Notes under the pieces: model-generated
Databases searched by the model: none
What the model saw: only the letters and a program-made list of their open reading frames with translations
Told to the model about the DNA's origin: nothing
Assembly: GCA_016714905.1 (NCBI GenBank)
Contig: JADKBW010000006.1
Location: 140,512-204,511 of the forward strand
Source of the DNA: Flavobacterium sp.
Lineage (GTDB): Bacteria > Bacteroidota > Bacteroidia > Flavobacteriales > Flavobacteriaceae
Length of the DNA stretch: 64,000 nucleotides
Reading direction: 5' to 3'
Program-made: the position numbers and the translations under genes
Shown: positions 55,571 through 63,588 of the stretch, one piece after another
Layout: the number at the start of each line of letters is the position of its first letter
Numbering within the stretch: position 1 is the first letter of the stretch

Positions 55571-55654
55571 TAGGAGCCGGGAACCTGCTATCCGTTGCAA
55601 TCTTTTATGGCGAACACCGCCACAAAAGGATTTCCACTGCTATCAGGGCTAGGG
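55571..55654 (+). repeat. Dispersed palindromic repeat, family 1, copy E
   Basis: Left TAGGAGCCGGGAACCTGCTA, right CTGCTATCAGGGCTAGGGC, inner AATCTTTTATGG/CCACAAAAGGATT. It is flanked by short TACTAAGG / CCTTAGTG strings (55535-55565 and 55675-55690). Confidence 0.75.
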
Positions 55655-55722
55655 CTTTCCGCAAACCAAGACGACCTTAGTGCCTAAGATTCTTATCACC
55701 TAAACATAAAAAATAAACCTCA

Positions 55723-56376
55723 CTGCAAATTCATTATTTATCCGAAGACAACAGCGTTTTAAATCACTTTTTAGGTCAAATCCGAAACGTCAATGTGCAA
55801 CATGATAGCATGCGTTTTCGACGAAATATCGAGCGAATCGGAGAGGTAATGGCGTATGAGTTGAGCAAAGACTTGCGTTATAAAAACATCGAAATTCAGA
55901 CGCCGTTAGGAATAAAAAAGACTACGGAAATTGAAGATCAGTTGGTTTTGTGTTCGATTCTTCGTGCGGGTTTGCCGTTGCATTTGGGATTTCTAAATTA
56001 CTTCGATAGTGCTGAAAACGGCTTTGTTTCGGCCTATCGTCATCATCCGAACAATGACGATTTCTTCGATATATTAGTCGAATATCAGGCGGTTCCGAAT
56101 TTGCAGGACAAAACATTGTTACTGATTGATCCCATGTTGGCGACGGGCCAATCGATGGTGGCGGTTTTTAATAAGCTCATGGAAAAAGGGTTGCCGAAAG
56201 AAATTCATATTGCGGTGATCATTGCGGCGCCACAGGGAATCGCATATCTTGAAAATCATTTGCCAGACCATTGTCATTTGTGGGTCGCTACCTTGGATGA
56301 AACTTTAAATGCTAAAAACTACATTGTTCCTGGATTGGGTGATGCGGGCGATTTGGCTTATGGGAACAAATTATGA
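55723..56376 (+). CDS. upp: Uracil phosphoribosyltransferase, apparent CTG start
   Basis: 217 residues if translation starts at CTG 55723, which gives the family N-terminus QIHYLSEDNSVLNHFLGQIR. An in-frame stop lies four codons upstream and no ATG, GTG or TTG occurs before GTG 55795, which would lose 24 conserved residues. CTG is rare as a start, so a base error for ATG is also possible. The PRPP site LLIDPMLATGQS and the uracil-site end VPGLGDAGDLAYG are intact. It makes UMP from uracil and PRPP. Confidence 0.88.
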   Translation: MQIHYLSEDNSVLNHFLGQIRNVNVQHDSMRFRRNIERIGEVMAYELSKDLRYKNIEIQTPLGIKKTTEIEDQLVLCSILRAGLPLHLGFLNYFDSAENGFVSAYRHHPNNDDFFDILVEYQAVPNLQDKTLLLIDPMLATGQSMVAVFNKLMEKGLPKEIHIAVIIAAPQGIAYLENHLPDHCHLWVATLDETLNAKNYIVPGLGDAGDLAYGNKL

Positions 56377-56408
56377 TTAAACCTATGGCTACAATTAAAT
56401 AATCAAAA

Positions 56409-56531
56409 ACCACATAGATTCATAGAAAAAAAGAAGTGGATAGACCAAAATGTTGGTTCACATAGCTATGATTTTTTCAAATAAAATGAAATGCCTTGAT
56501 CATTTTCATAAAAACTATGTTTCTATGTGGT
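56409..56531. repeat. Imperfect inverted repeat built on ACCACATAG/CTATGTGGT
   Basis: ACCACATAGATTCATAG at the left and CTATGTTTCTATGTGGT at the right, with an inner CACATAGCTATG. It lies in the 265-base gap between the convergent upp and DUF6427 genes and could terminate both. The rest of the gap is AT-rich and shows nothing else. Confidence 0.6.
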
Positions 56532-56641
56532 AGAAAAATAAGAAAATGAATTACACCCAACGAATTATAATTATTTTTTTTAGCAAAGACGCGTAGTTGC
56601 ATTGTAGGTTTGTTATTGTAATTGTCTTTTGAAAAGCGTTT

Positions 56642-57571
56642 TTATGCTTGCGCAAAAAAGGCCATAAAACTTACTACGAGTAATATCCACAACACCACTT
56701 CTTTTTTCCAATAGGCTTGCGCCGTTTCTATGTGAGTTGTTGCAATCATTGCCAATGGCGCAAAGGTAAACACCAGCAATTCATTTGATTTATTTGGCGA
56801 AATTGCGAAGACTACAATTCCAATTACAAAGGCAGAAATTACTTTCTTGTACGTTGGATGCAAAATGAGTGGGCGATTTGATAATGATAGTAAAAGCAAG
56901 ACTAGAAAAAACAATCCTATGGTTGCGTATATCGAAAATGCTATATTTTGGTTGTTATTTGTGAAATAATCAAATCTCAAATCAATCATTGATTCTGAAA
57001 TTAAGTGATTGATCCATTGTGTATTAAAATAGAGTGCGCTGCCAACAAAAAGAATTGCAATGGAGAAAAACGCGATAATTGGCAAAAACCAATTTCGATA
57101 ATCTCTAGCGACATGAAATAGAATGGCAATAAAAATCAACACAATAAAAAGTATACTCCAAAAATGAAATAAAGCAGCAATAAAAACCCACAGTGAAGCA
57201 TCAAATATTTTTTCCTTTGACGCTTTTAGAGAATGCAACGAAATAATTCGGCGTGTGGCTAATAAGATAAAGAAGTTAGATAATAACAACGATGTGTTGT
57301 TAAGTATTCCTGGAAAAAATAGCAGAAATATAAAATAAAGCAAAACCGTGTAGGCACTGTCTTTGCTTAATCCGTTTTTCTTTACGATAAAGTTGGTGAT
57401 AAACATCGAAACGAATAAAGCTGCGAGAAGTACACACTTGGAAACTATATTCAGCCAAGAATTATCGCCCGTTACATGCTTTATTTGATAGTAAAAAAAG
57501 AAAATAAGCAACCCTAAAATTACCGTTGAATAATTTAATGGTGTAGATTTTCTAAAAAAACTTGTAATCAT
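56642..57571 (-). CDS. DUF6427 polytopic membrane protein
   Basis: 309 residues with about nine to ten membrane helices and very little soluble sequence. N-terminal MITSFFRKSTPLNYS is typical of DUF6427. Function unknown. Gene order upp-DUF6427-DUF6341-purD is a known flavobacterial neighbourhood, with DUF6427 and DUF6341 divergent. Confidence 0.8.
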   Translation of the reverse strand: MITSFFRKSTPLNYSTVILGLLIFFFYYQIKHVTGDNSWLNIVSKCVLLAALFVSMFITNFIVKKNGLSKDSAYTVLLYFIFLLFFPGILNNTSLLLSNFFILLATRRIISLHSLKASKEKIFDASLWVFIAALFHFWSILFIVLIFIAILFHVARDYRNWFLPIIAFFSIAILFVGSALYFNTQWINHLISESMIDLRFDYFTNNNQNIAFSIYATIGLFFLVLLLLSLSNRPLILHPTYKKVISAFVIGIVVFAISPNKSNELLVFTFAPLAMIATTHIETAQAYWKKEVVLWILLVVSFMAFFAQA

Positions 57572-57591
57572 AAGGATATTTTATACTTTTG
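57562..57591 (+). promoter_or_regulatory. Promoter of the DUF6341 gene
   Basis: TTG (57562-57564), 19-base spacer, TACTTTTG (57584-57591, exact). It overlaps the first codons of the divergent DUF6427 gene. Confidence 0.7.
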
Positions 57592-57623
57592 TGCGTGTAA
57601 ATATACTACTAACATTCACTATT

Positions 57624-57857
57624 ATGAAAGCATTTTTTGAAGGAATACAATGGTTATTTGAGAACGTTTTGTTTTGGCCTTTAAATCAATTTCGTGCATT
57701 AGAACTTGAAAATTGGTTTGGTGCTAATACGATTAATTGGATTTTCATGGCGATTTGTAGTTATGCAACTTGGTACTGGTGTAAACAACTAACCATGCAT
57801 AAAAATAACGGAGAAGAAAATCAAGATACAACGGCACATTCTTTCTTAACCAAGTAA
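57624..57857 (+). CDS. DUF6341 small membrane protein
   Basis: 77 residues from MKAFFEGIQWLFEN; an upstream GTG would lie in the promoter. One membrane helix (about 35-52, WIFMAICSYATWYWC). The tail GEENQDTTAHSFL is characteristic of this flavobacterial family. Function unknown. Overlaps the end of convergent purD by 12 bases. Confidence 0.8.
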   Translation: MKAFFEGIQWLFENVLFWPLNQFRALELENWFGANTINWIFMAICSYATWYWCKQLTMHKNNGEENQDTTAHSFLTK

Positions 57858-59123
57858 GTCGAAGCCAATATCTTTTCTATAATACATCGTATCAAAATTT
57901 AGTTTTTCTATGTTTTGATACGATTTTTTTATGGCTTCTTGGAAATCATTTCCGTAAGATGTTACTGCCAAAACTCGACCGCCATTGCTAACTACTTTCC
58001 CGTTTTCTGTTTTTGTTCCAGCATGAAATACGATTGAATCTTGAATTTGCTCCAGTCCAGATATTTCCTTTCCTTTTTCATAATCTTCTGGATATCCACC
58101 AGACACTACCATAACCGTTGCAGCACTTCTTTCATCAACTTCTAACTGAACGTCATCGAGCTTTTGATTGGCTACCGCTACGAATAATTCAACCAAATCG
58201 TTTTTTAATCTCGGAATAACCACTTCGGTTTCTGGATCGCCCATTCTGACGTTGTATTCGATGACAATAGGTTCGCCATTTACGTTGATTAATCCAATAA
58301 AAACAAATCCTTTATATGGTATTCCGTCTTTTTGCAAACCATTAATCGTTGGAATGACAATTCGGTTTTCGATTTTTTGTAATAAGGTCGCATCCGCAAA
58401 TGGCACTGGAGAAATCGCGCCCATGCCACCTGTATTCAAGCCCGTGTCGCCTTCTCCGATTCGCTTGTAATCTTTGGCGGTTGGCAAGATTTTATAATTT
58501 TTGCCGTCGGTGAGTACGAAACAACTCAATTCGATTCCATCTAGAAATTCTTCTATAACGACTTTTGAACTCGCTGCTCCGAATTTGGCATCGACGAGCA
58601 TACTGCGTAATTCTTGTTGCGCTTCTTTCAAATTTTGAAGTATGAGAACTCCTTTACCTGCCGCTAATCCATCGGCTTTCAACACATAGGGCGCTTGCAA
58701 CGTTTCTAAAAACCGGCAGCCTTTTTCAACGGTTTCTTTTGTAAAACTATCATATGCCGCCGTCGGTATTTGATGTTTTATCATAAACTCTTTGGCGAAT
58801 TCTTTACTTCCTTCTAGTTGTGCTCCCAATTTTGATGGACCAATTATGGGAATAGACCTCAACGATTCATCATTTAGAAAAAAATCGTAAATCCCAGCAA
58901 CCAACGGATCTTCTGGACCAACAACTACCATTTTTATATTTTCTTGCAGCACTAGTTTTTTTATGGCTTCAAAATCGGTTGGGCTAATATTGATATTGGT
59001 CGCAATCGAATCCGTTCCTGCATTTCCTGGTGCCACAAAAAGTTTGTTGCAAAGTGGTGATTGGGTCATTTTCCATGCGAAAGCATGTTCTCTGCCTCCC
59101 GATCCTAAAAGTAAAATGTTCAT
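57846..59123 (-). CDS. purD: Phosphoribosylamine--glycine ligase (GAR synthetase)
   Basis: 425 residues. N-terminal LLLGSGGREHAFAWK, ATP-grasp segments ADGLAAGKGVLI and the signature IEYNVRMGDPETEV (where most have FNxRFGDPET), then a C-terminal domain. It joins glycine to phosphoribosylamine, step two of purine synthesis. Intact and full length. Promoter visible 24 bases upstream. Confidence 0.97.
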   Translation of the reverse strand: MNILLLGSGGREHAFAWKMTQSPLCNKLFVAPGNAGTDSIATNINISPTDFEAIKKLVLQENIKMVVVGPEDPLVAGIYDFFLNDESLRSIPIIGPSKLGAQLEGSKEFAKEFMIKHQIPTAAYDSFTKETVEKGCRFLETLQAPYVLKADGLAAGKGVLILQNLKEAQQELRSMLVDAKFGAASSKVVIEEFLDGIELSCFVLTDGKNYKILPTAKDYKRIGEGDTGLNTGGMGAISPVPFADATLLQKIENRIVIPTINGLQKDGIPYKGFVFIGLINVNGEPIVIEYNVRMGDPETEVVIPRLKNDLVELFVAVANQKLDDVQLEVDERSAATVMVVSGGYPEDYEKGKEISGLEQIQDSIVFHAGTKTENGKVVSNGGRVLAVTSYGNDFQEAIKKSYQNIEKLNFDTMYYRKDIGFDLLG

Positions 59124-59146
59124 AAGTGTTGTTTCGTTGTGTGCGA

Positions 59147-59154
59147 CAAAAATA
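59147..59154 (-). promoter_or_regulatory. -7 promoter element of purD
   Basis: Minus-strand TATTTTTG fits TANNTTTG exactly; leader about 20 bases. Confidence 0.5.
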
Positions 59155-59268
59155 CTCGGTTTTGGATGTTTTTTGTAATTATTTTACAGAAAAATGCGTC
59201 TTAGTAGAGCGTAATATTCTTGATTGAACTTTAAAAACAAACAAAATTAAAGCGACACGCTTTTTTCA

Positions 59269-59276
59269 TACATTTG
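59269..59276 (+). promoter_or_regulatory. -7 promoter element of the methyltransferase-like gene
   Basis: TACATTTG fits TANNTTTG exactly; leader about 12 bases to the ATG at 59292. Confidence 0.5.
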
Positions 59277-59291
59277 ACTCAAATTATTCCT

Positions 59292-60161
59292 ATGAATCAT
59301 AATTTTAGAACTATTGTTTTCAGGTGTTTAGATTTATTGCCAGACAATTTAGGATGCAAAATGCACCATCAACTTCAAAATTTATTAGAAAACAAAGTTC
59401 TTTATGTTAGAATTAATCGTACGGAAAACACCTATCATGAGTTCGTAAAAATTTGTGAAGCAATCAAAATAGATATCAATCAAAAATCAATCATTGAAAT
59501 TGGTTCTGGCTGGTTGCCGATATTCCCCTATTTTTTATTGTATTTAGGACAAGTGAGCGCTGTTTTTAGTTTTGACTTAAACAAACATTATCAAAAAAAA
59601 CGGATTGCCAATTTTAATTCAATTTTCTCCAAAAACTATAATGCTACAATTGATCCATTACCCCTTAGTAAGTACAATCTTCCTGCTGGTGTTCATTATT
59701 GTCCTGGTGTAAAAATAATAAATTCAGAGATTCCGGATGCTGATATAGTAGTTTCACGATTTGTTCTAGAGCATGTCACCCCTGATGATATTTTTGAAAT
59801 GCATCAGAAATTAAGAAACTCGCTAAAAAAAGGAACCCGTATTGTGCATTTTATTTCTCCAAGTGACCATCGAGCTCATGGCGATAAAATGCTTTCTCTT
59901 CAAGATTTTTTGCAATATAGTAAACAACAATGGGATGCAATTCAAACCAAATTTGATTATCACAATCGATTGCGATTACCACAATATCTTGACATTTTTA
60001 AATCTTTAGATTTAGAGGTTGTCCATTTGACTTTTGACACTGTAAAAGAAGGAACTGCACAATTTGACTTGTTCAAGAAAGTCAATATTCATAGTGATTA
60101 CAATTCCTATTCAACCGAAGAATTAACCGCTGGAAGTATTAACATAGTTTTAAAATTATAA
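59292..60161 (+). CDS. Class I SAM-dependent methyltransferase-like protein
   Basis: 289 residues from MNHNFRTIVFRCLDLL. The motif IIEIGSGWLPIFPY (about 73-86) is a SAM-binding glycine loop, then a FDL acidic strand end, and IVVSRFVLEHVTPDDI and KKGTRIVHFISPSDH complete the fold. The acceptor is unknown. It is co-transcribed with the CapK-like gene that starts 2 bases later, so a polysaccharide or small-molecule modification is likely. Confidence 0.75.
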   Translation: MNHNFRTIVFRCLDLLPDNLGCKMHHQLQNLLENKVLYVRINRTENTYHEFVKICEAIKIDINQKSIIEIGSGWLPIFPYFLLYLGQVSAVFSFDLNKHYQKKRIANFNSIFSKNYNATIDPLPLSKYNLPAGVHYCPGVKIINSEIPDADIVVSRFVLEHVTPDDIFEMHQKLRNSLKKGTRIVHFISPSDHRAHGDKMLSLQDFLQYSKQQWDAIQTKFDYHNRLRLPQYLDIFKSLDLEVVHLTFDTVKEGTAQFDLFKKVNIHSDYNSYSTEELTAGSINIVLKL

Positions 60162-60163
60162 CA

Positions 60164-61471
60164 TTGAACCTTTTTAATCTCACACTAAAATTGAACGGTT
60201 TCCCGCTTGAAAAGGCCAAGCGAGAATTAGCCAAAATAGTGTCTCTTTCGGAAGATGATTTTTCTATTGATTTAGAGAAGAAAAAGAATGAAATAGTGAA
60301 CTACCATCTTCAAAACAATACTTTCTACAAAGATCTAATTGGCAATAAATCAATTGAAAATTGGACCGAAATTCCGGTAATGAAAAAAATTCATTTTCAA
60401 AAACCATTGCAAGAACGTTTATCGAAAGGCTATACAAAGAAAAATGTGTACATTAATAAAACTTCCGGTTCTAGTGGAGATCCGATGGTGTTTGCCAAAG
60501 ACAAGTTTTGTCATGCCTTGATTTGGGTGAATATTATGCGGCGTTTTCAATGGTATGGTTTGGATTTTAATCATTCATGGCAAGCTCGGTTTTATGGAAT
60601 GCCGCTAGATTTTGTTGCCAATACACAATTGCGTCTCAAAGATTTTTTAAGTCACCGCTATCGTTTTAATATTTTTGACTTCTCCGATGCGGCCATGCGA
60701 AAGATGGTAGCGAAGTTTCGACGCACCAAGTTTGATTATATCAATGGCTACACTAATTCGATTGTCTTGTTGGCGAAATATCTGCAGAAAAACGACCTTT
60801 ATCTGGATGCCATTTGTCCGAGTTTAAAAGTCTGTATTGTCACTTCTGAAATGTTATTGGACGACGATAAAAAATTATTAGAAGAACGGTTTCGAATTCC
60901 AATTATCAATGAATATGGTAGTGCCGAATTGGACATTATCGCTTTAGAGAACCCAGAAGGCGTTTGGAAAATCAATTCAGAAACGCTATTTGTGGAGATT
61001 TTAGACGAAGAAGATCAAGTTTTGCCATATGGTCAGGAAGGGAGAATTGTGGTGACTTCGCTATATAACAAAGCCCATCCGATGATACGGTATGAAGTTG
61101 GCGACGTTGGAGTACTTGATGAAAAAAGCTCGTTGCAAAATCCTATTCTCAAAAAACTTATAGGGAGAACGAATGATGTGGCCATTTTACCTAGCGGAAA
61201 AAAATCGCCTGGAATGACATTTTATTCCATAACCAAAAGACTATTTGACGATGACGGAAATGTCAAGGAATTTGTCATTACACAAACAAAACTAGACACT
61301 TTTGAAATAGATTACACTAGTAGTCATGAATTATCTGCAAAAGAAATTGCTGAGATTGAACGCGTATTGAGTCAATTTTTAGAATCTAACTTGAAGTACA
61401 TTTTTTCTCGAAAAGAAAAGATAGAAAGAAGCAAAAGTGGGAAGTTGAAACAATTTAAATCCTTGATTTAA
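60164..61471 (+). CDS. CapK/phenylacetate-CoA ligase-like adenylate-forming protein
   Basis: 435 residues, start TTG 60164 directly after the preceding stop. The AMP-binding loop is NKTSGSSGDPMVF, the second motif INEYGSAELDIIALE, and the C-terminal part has YEVGDVGVLDE and a final Lys region RSKSGKLKQFKSLI. This is the CapK branch of phenylacetate-CoA ligases found in capsule loci. It probably activates an acid for transfer; substrate unknown. 3' end overlaps the convergent glycosyltransferase by 17 bases. Confidence 0.82.
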   Translation: MNLFNLTLKLNGFPLEKAKRELAKIVSLSEDDFSIDLEKKKNEIVNYHLQNNTFYKDLIGNKSIENWTEIPVMKKIHFQKPLQERLSKGYTKKNVYINKTSGSSGDPMVFAKDKFCHALIWVNIMRRFQWYGLDFNHSWQARFYGMPLDFVANTQLRLKDFLSHRYRFNIFDFSDAAMRKMVAKFRRTKFDYINGYTNSIVLLAKYLQKNDLYLDAICPSLKVCIVTSEMLLDDDKKLLEERFRIPIINEYGSAELDIIALENPEGVWKINSETLFVEILDEEDQVLPYGQEGRIVVTSLYNKAHPMIRYEVGDVGVLDEKSSLQNPILKKLIGRTNDVAILPSGKKSPGMTFYSITKRLFDDDGNVKEFVITQTKLDTFEIDYTSSHELSAKEIAEIERVLSQFLESNLKYIFSRKEKIERSKSGKLKQFKSLI

Positions 61472-62234
61472 GTTTCTTAATATATCTTGGTTTGATTATA
61501 AGTTGTGTGAATAAGAAACCGACCATGCAACAAAGGGAAACAAAAACATTGAAGTGATGGAATTGTCTGTAAACAGTAAAGTTGTGTTGAACCAATCTCC
61601 ATTTTGAAGAAGAAATGGAATCCTTTCTGACGCGATAGAACGCTAAACTATCTGGAATAGGTTCCGCAATTTTAATTTTCTTTAAAACCGTTAACCAAAC
61701 CATCCAATCTTGTCTTTTTCGAATATTTGAAATCGGGATTTTTCCAAAGAAATGTGTGTCATAAACTCCAGTTAGATTCCCGACAAAATTGCAAAAGAAC
61801 AACTGCCAGTAATGAAGTTTTTTAGGAGCTTCTACTCTTAAGTTTAATGGAGCGCCGCTTTCATCAATACATTCATAAAAGGAAAAGGAAAATGGTGCAT
61901 TGTTTAAAGACAGAAAATCAATTTGTTTTTGAAGTTTTTCTGGTTTCCACAAATCATCTGAATCTAAAAATGCAATATAACGCCCTTTAGCCAAATCAAC
62001 TGCTTGATTTCTTGCTACGCCTGCACCGGAATTTTTTTGAAGTTGGTAGAAACTAATTCTAGGATCATCATTAATAAAATCACTTATTATTGATTCTGTC
62101 CGATCTGACGAACAATCATCAACAATAATCATTTCCCAATTGGTGTAGGATTGATTTTGAACTGACCGAATGGTTTCTGCAATAAATTTTTCTGAGTTAT
62201 AGCTTGGGGTTATAATAGAAACTAAATACGACAT
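61455..62234 (-). CDS. Glycosyltransferase family 2
   Basis: 259 residues. GT-A fold: SIITPSYNSEKFIAETI, IIVDDCSSD and the donor-metal motif LDSDDLW, with VARNQAVDLAKGRYIAF between. The C-terminus has a short hydrophobic segment. It adds a sugar in surface-polysaccharide synthesis. One base separates it from the glycosylphosphotransferase gene. Confidence 0.9.
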   Translation of the reverse strand: MSYLVSIITPSYNSEKFIAETIRSVQNQSYTNWEMIIVDDCSSDRTESIISDFINDDPRISFYQLQKNSGAGVARNQAVDLAKGRYIAFLDSDDLWKPEKLQKQIDFLSLNNAPFSFSFYECIDESGAPLNLRVEAPKKLHYWQLFFCNFVGNLTGVYDTHFFGKIPISNIRKRQDWMVWLTVLKKIKIAEPIPDSLAFYRVRKDSISSSKWRLVQHNFTVYRQFHHFNVFVSLCCMVGFLFTQLIIKPRYIKKLKSRI

Positions 62235-62235
62235 C

Positions 62236-63588
62236 TTAGTAGGCTTTAGCTTCTCCTTTTATTGCATTAACTACTGTGGCAATAACAATCTTGATGTCTA
62301 GTAAAACTGACCAATTTTCAACATAAAAAATGTCATATTTGACACGAAAAATAATATCCGCATCATTCTCAACTTCACCTCTATACCCATTTGTTTGCGC
62401 AAGGCCTGTTATCCCTGGTTTAATAAAGTGTCGCACCATAAATTTATCTATTTTTTGAGCATACATTTCGGTATGACTTACCATGTGTGGTCGGGGACCT
62501 ACAACAGACATATCACCAACAAAAACATTGAAAAACTGGGGCAATTCATCGATACTGGTTTTTCTTATGAATTTACCAACTGCGGTGATTCTCGGATCAT
62601 TCTTAGAAACTTGCTCCAAATCTGCAATCGCATTGAGATTCATCGAGCGGAACTTTATACAAGAAAACTCTTTGTAATTTAATCCATTCCTTTTTTGTTT
62701 GAAAAACACCGGCCCTTTTGATTCCGCTTTAATAAAAATAGCCATCAATGGAATCAACCACGATAGAATGAATAGGATAACAATTAATGAAAAAACGATA
62801 TCGAATGTTCTTTTGATGACTTGGTTAACAACATCATCTAATGGTATATTCCTCAGAGATAATATCGGAATATAGCCATAATAATCTAGCTTCAGATTTC
62901 GAGAAAACAACTCGTTATTATCTGGAATAAATTTTAAGATCTTTAAATTGTTATCTGCAAAATCTATGAAATAATCAATCTGCGTATTTGATAAACTATT
63001 TAAGGAACAGTATATTTCATCCGTTTTATTTTTGAGTACGAAATCTAAGCATTCTTCTATTTTTGCTTTTTTATCTCCATCAAAATTAAAGACCTTTTCT
63101 AGCTTATAGCCATAGTCAGGATTATCGTTGAAAAATTCTGCGAGTTGAGAAATACTTTGCCCGTTACCAATAATAATAACAGTTCTATAATTGCCCCCAT
63201 AAAAAACGCGATATTTTCTTAAGAGAAAATAAATTAACAATTTAGATGCTGCAACTGCCAGAATAGATAGTATGGTATAGATCAAAACTATTTCTGAATC
63301 AATATCATCTACATAAAAACCTAAAAAAGCATAACAACAAATTGCAGACAGTATAAACTGTTTGATAATTTTACTAATGATAGAGACTACTTTGGTAAAT
63401 CTATAAACCTCATAAAACTGAACGTTAAACGCAATAATAACCCAAGAAAACGAGGTGAAAATCAGAAAATAAAGCGAAAATAGTTCTTTAGAAATTAACA
63501 GATATGAAAATAAATTAACTATAATCAAATCTAATACATAAGAAAAAGGTCTAATGTAACCCGAGTATCTTCTTGCTTTGTTTTTCAT
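62236..63588 (-). CDS. Exopolysaccharide polyprenyl glycosylphosphotransferase (WcaJ/WbaP family)
   Basis: 450 residues. Four N-terminal helices, a Rossmann-like CoA-binding-type middle (TVIIIGNGQSISQLA), a fifth helix around 268-288, and a C-terminal catalytic domain with KRTFDIVFSLIVI, FFKQKRNGLNYKEFSCIKFR then SMN, and FIRKTSIDELPQFFNVF then VGDMSVVGPRPH. It places the first sugar-1-phosphate on undecaprenyl phosphate. Its ATG overlaps the stop of the epimerase gene (TAATG). Confidence 0.93.
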   Translation of the reverse strand: MKNKARRYSGYIRPFSYVLDLIIVNLFSYLLISKELFSLYFLIFTSFSWVIIAFNVQFYEVYRFTKVVSIISKIIKQFILSAICCYAFLGFYVDDIDSEIVLIYTILSILAVAASKLLIYFLLRKYRVFYGGNYRTVIIIGNGQSISQLAEFFNDNPDYGYKLEKVFNFDGDKKAKIEECLDFVLKNKTDEIYCSLNSLSNTQIDYFIDFADNNLKILKFIPDNNELFSRNLKLDYYGYIPILSLRNIPLDDVVNQVIKRTFDIVFSLIVILFILSWLIPLMAIFIKAESKGPVFFKQKRNGLNYKEFSCIKFRSMNLNAIADLEQVSKNDPRITAVGKFIRKTSIDELPQFFNVFVGDMSVVGPRPHMVSHTEMYAQKIDKFMVRHFIKPGITGLAQTNGYRGEVENDADIIFRVKYDIFYVENWSVLLDIKIVIATVVNAIKGEAKAY

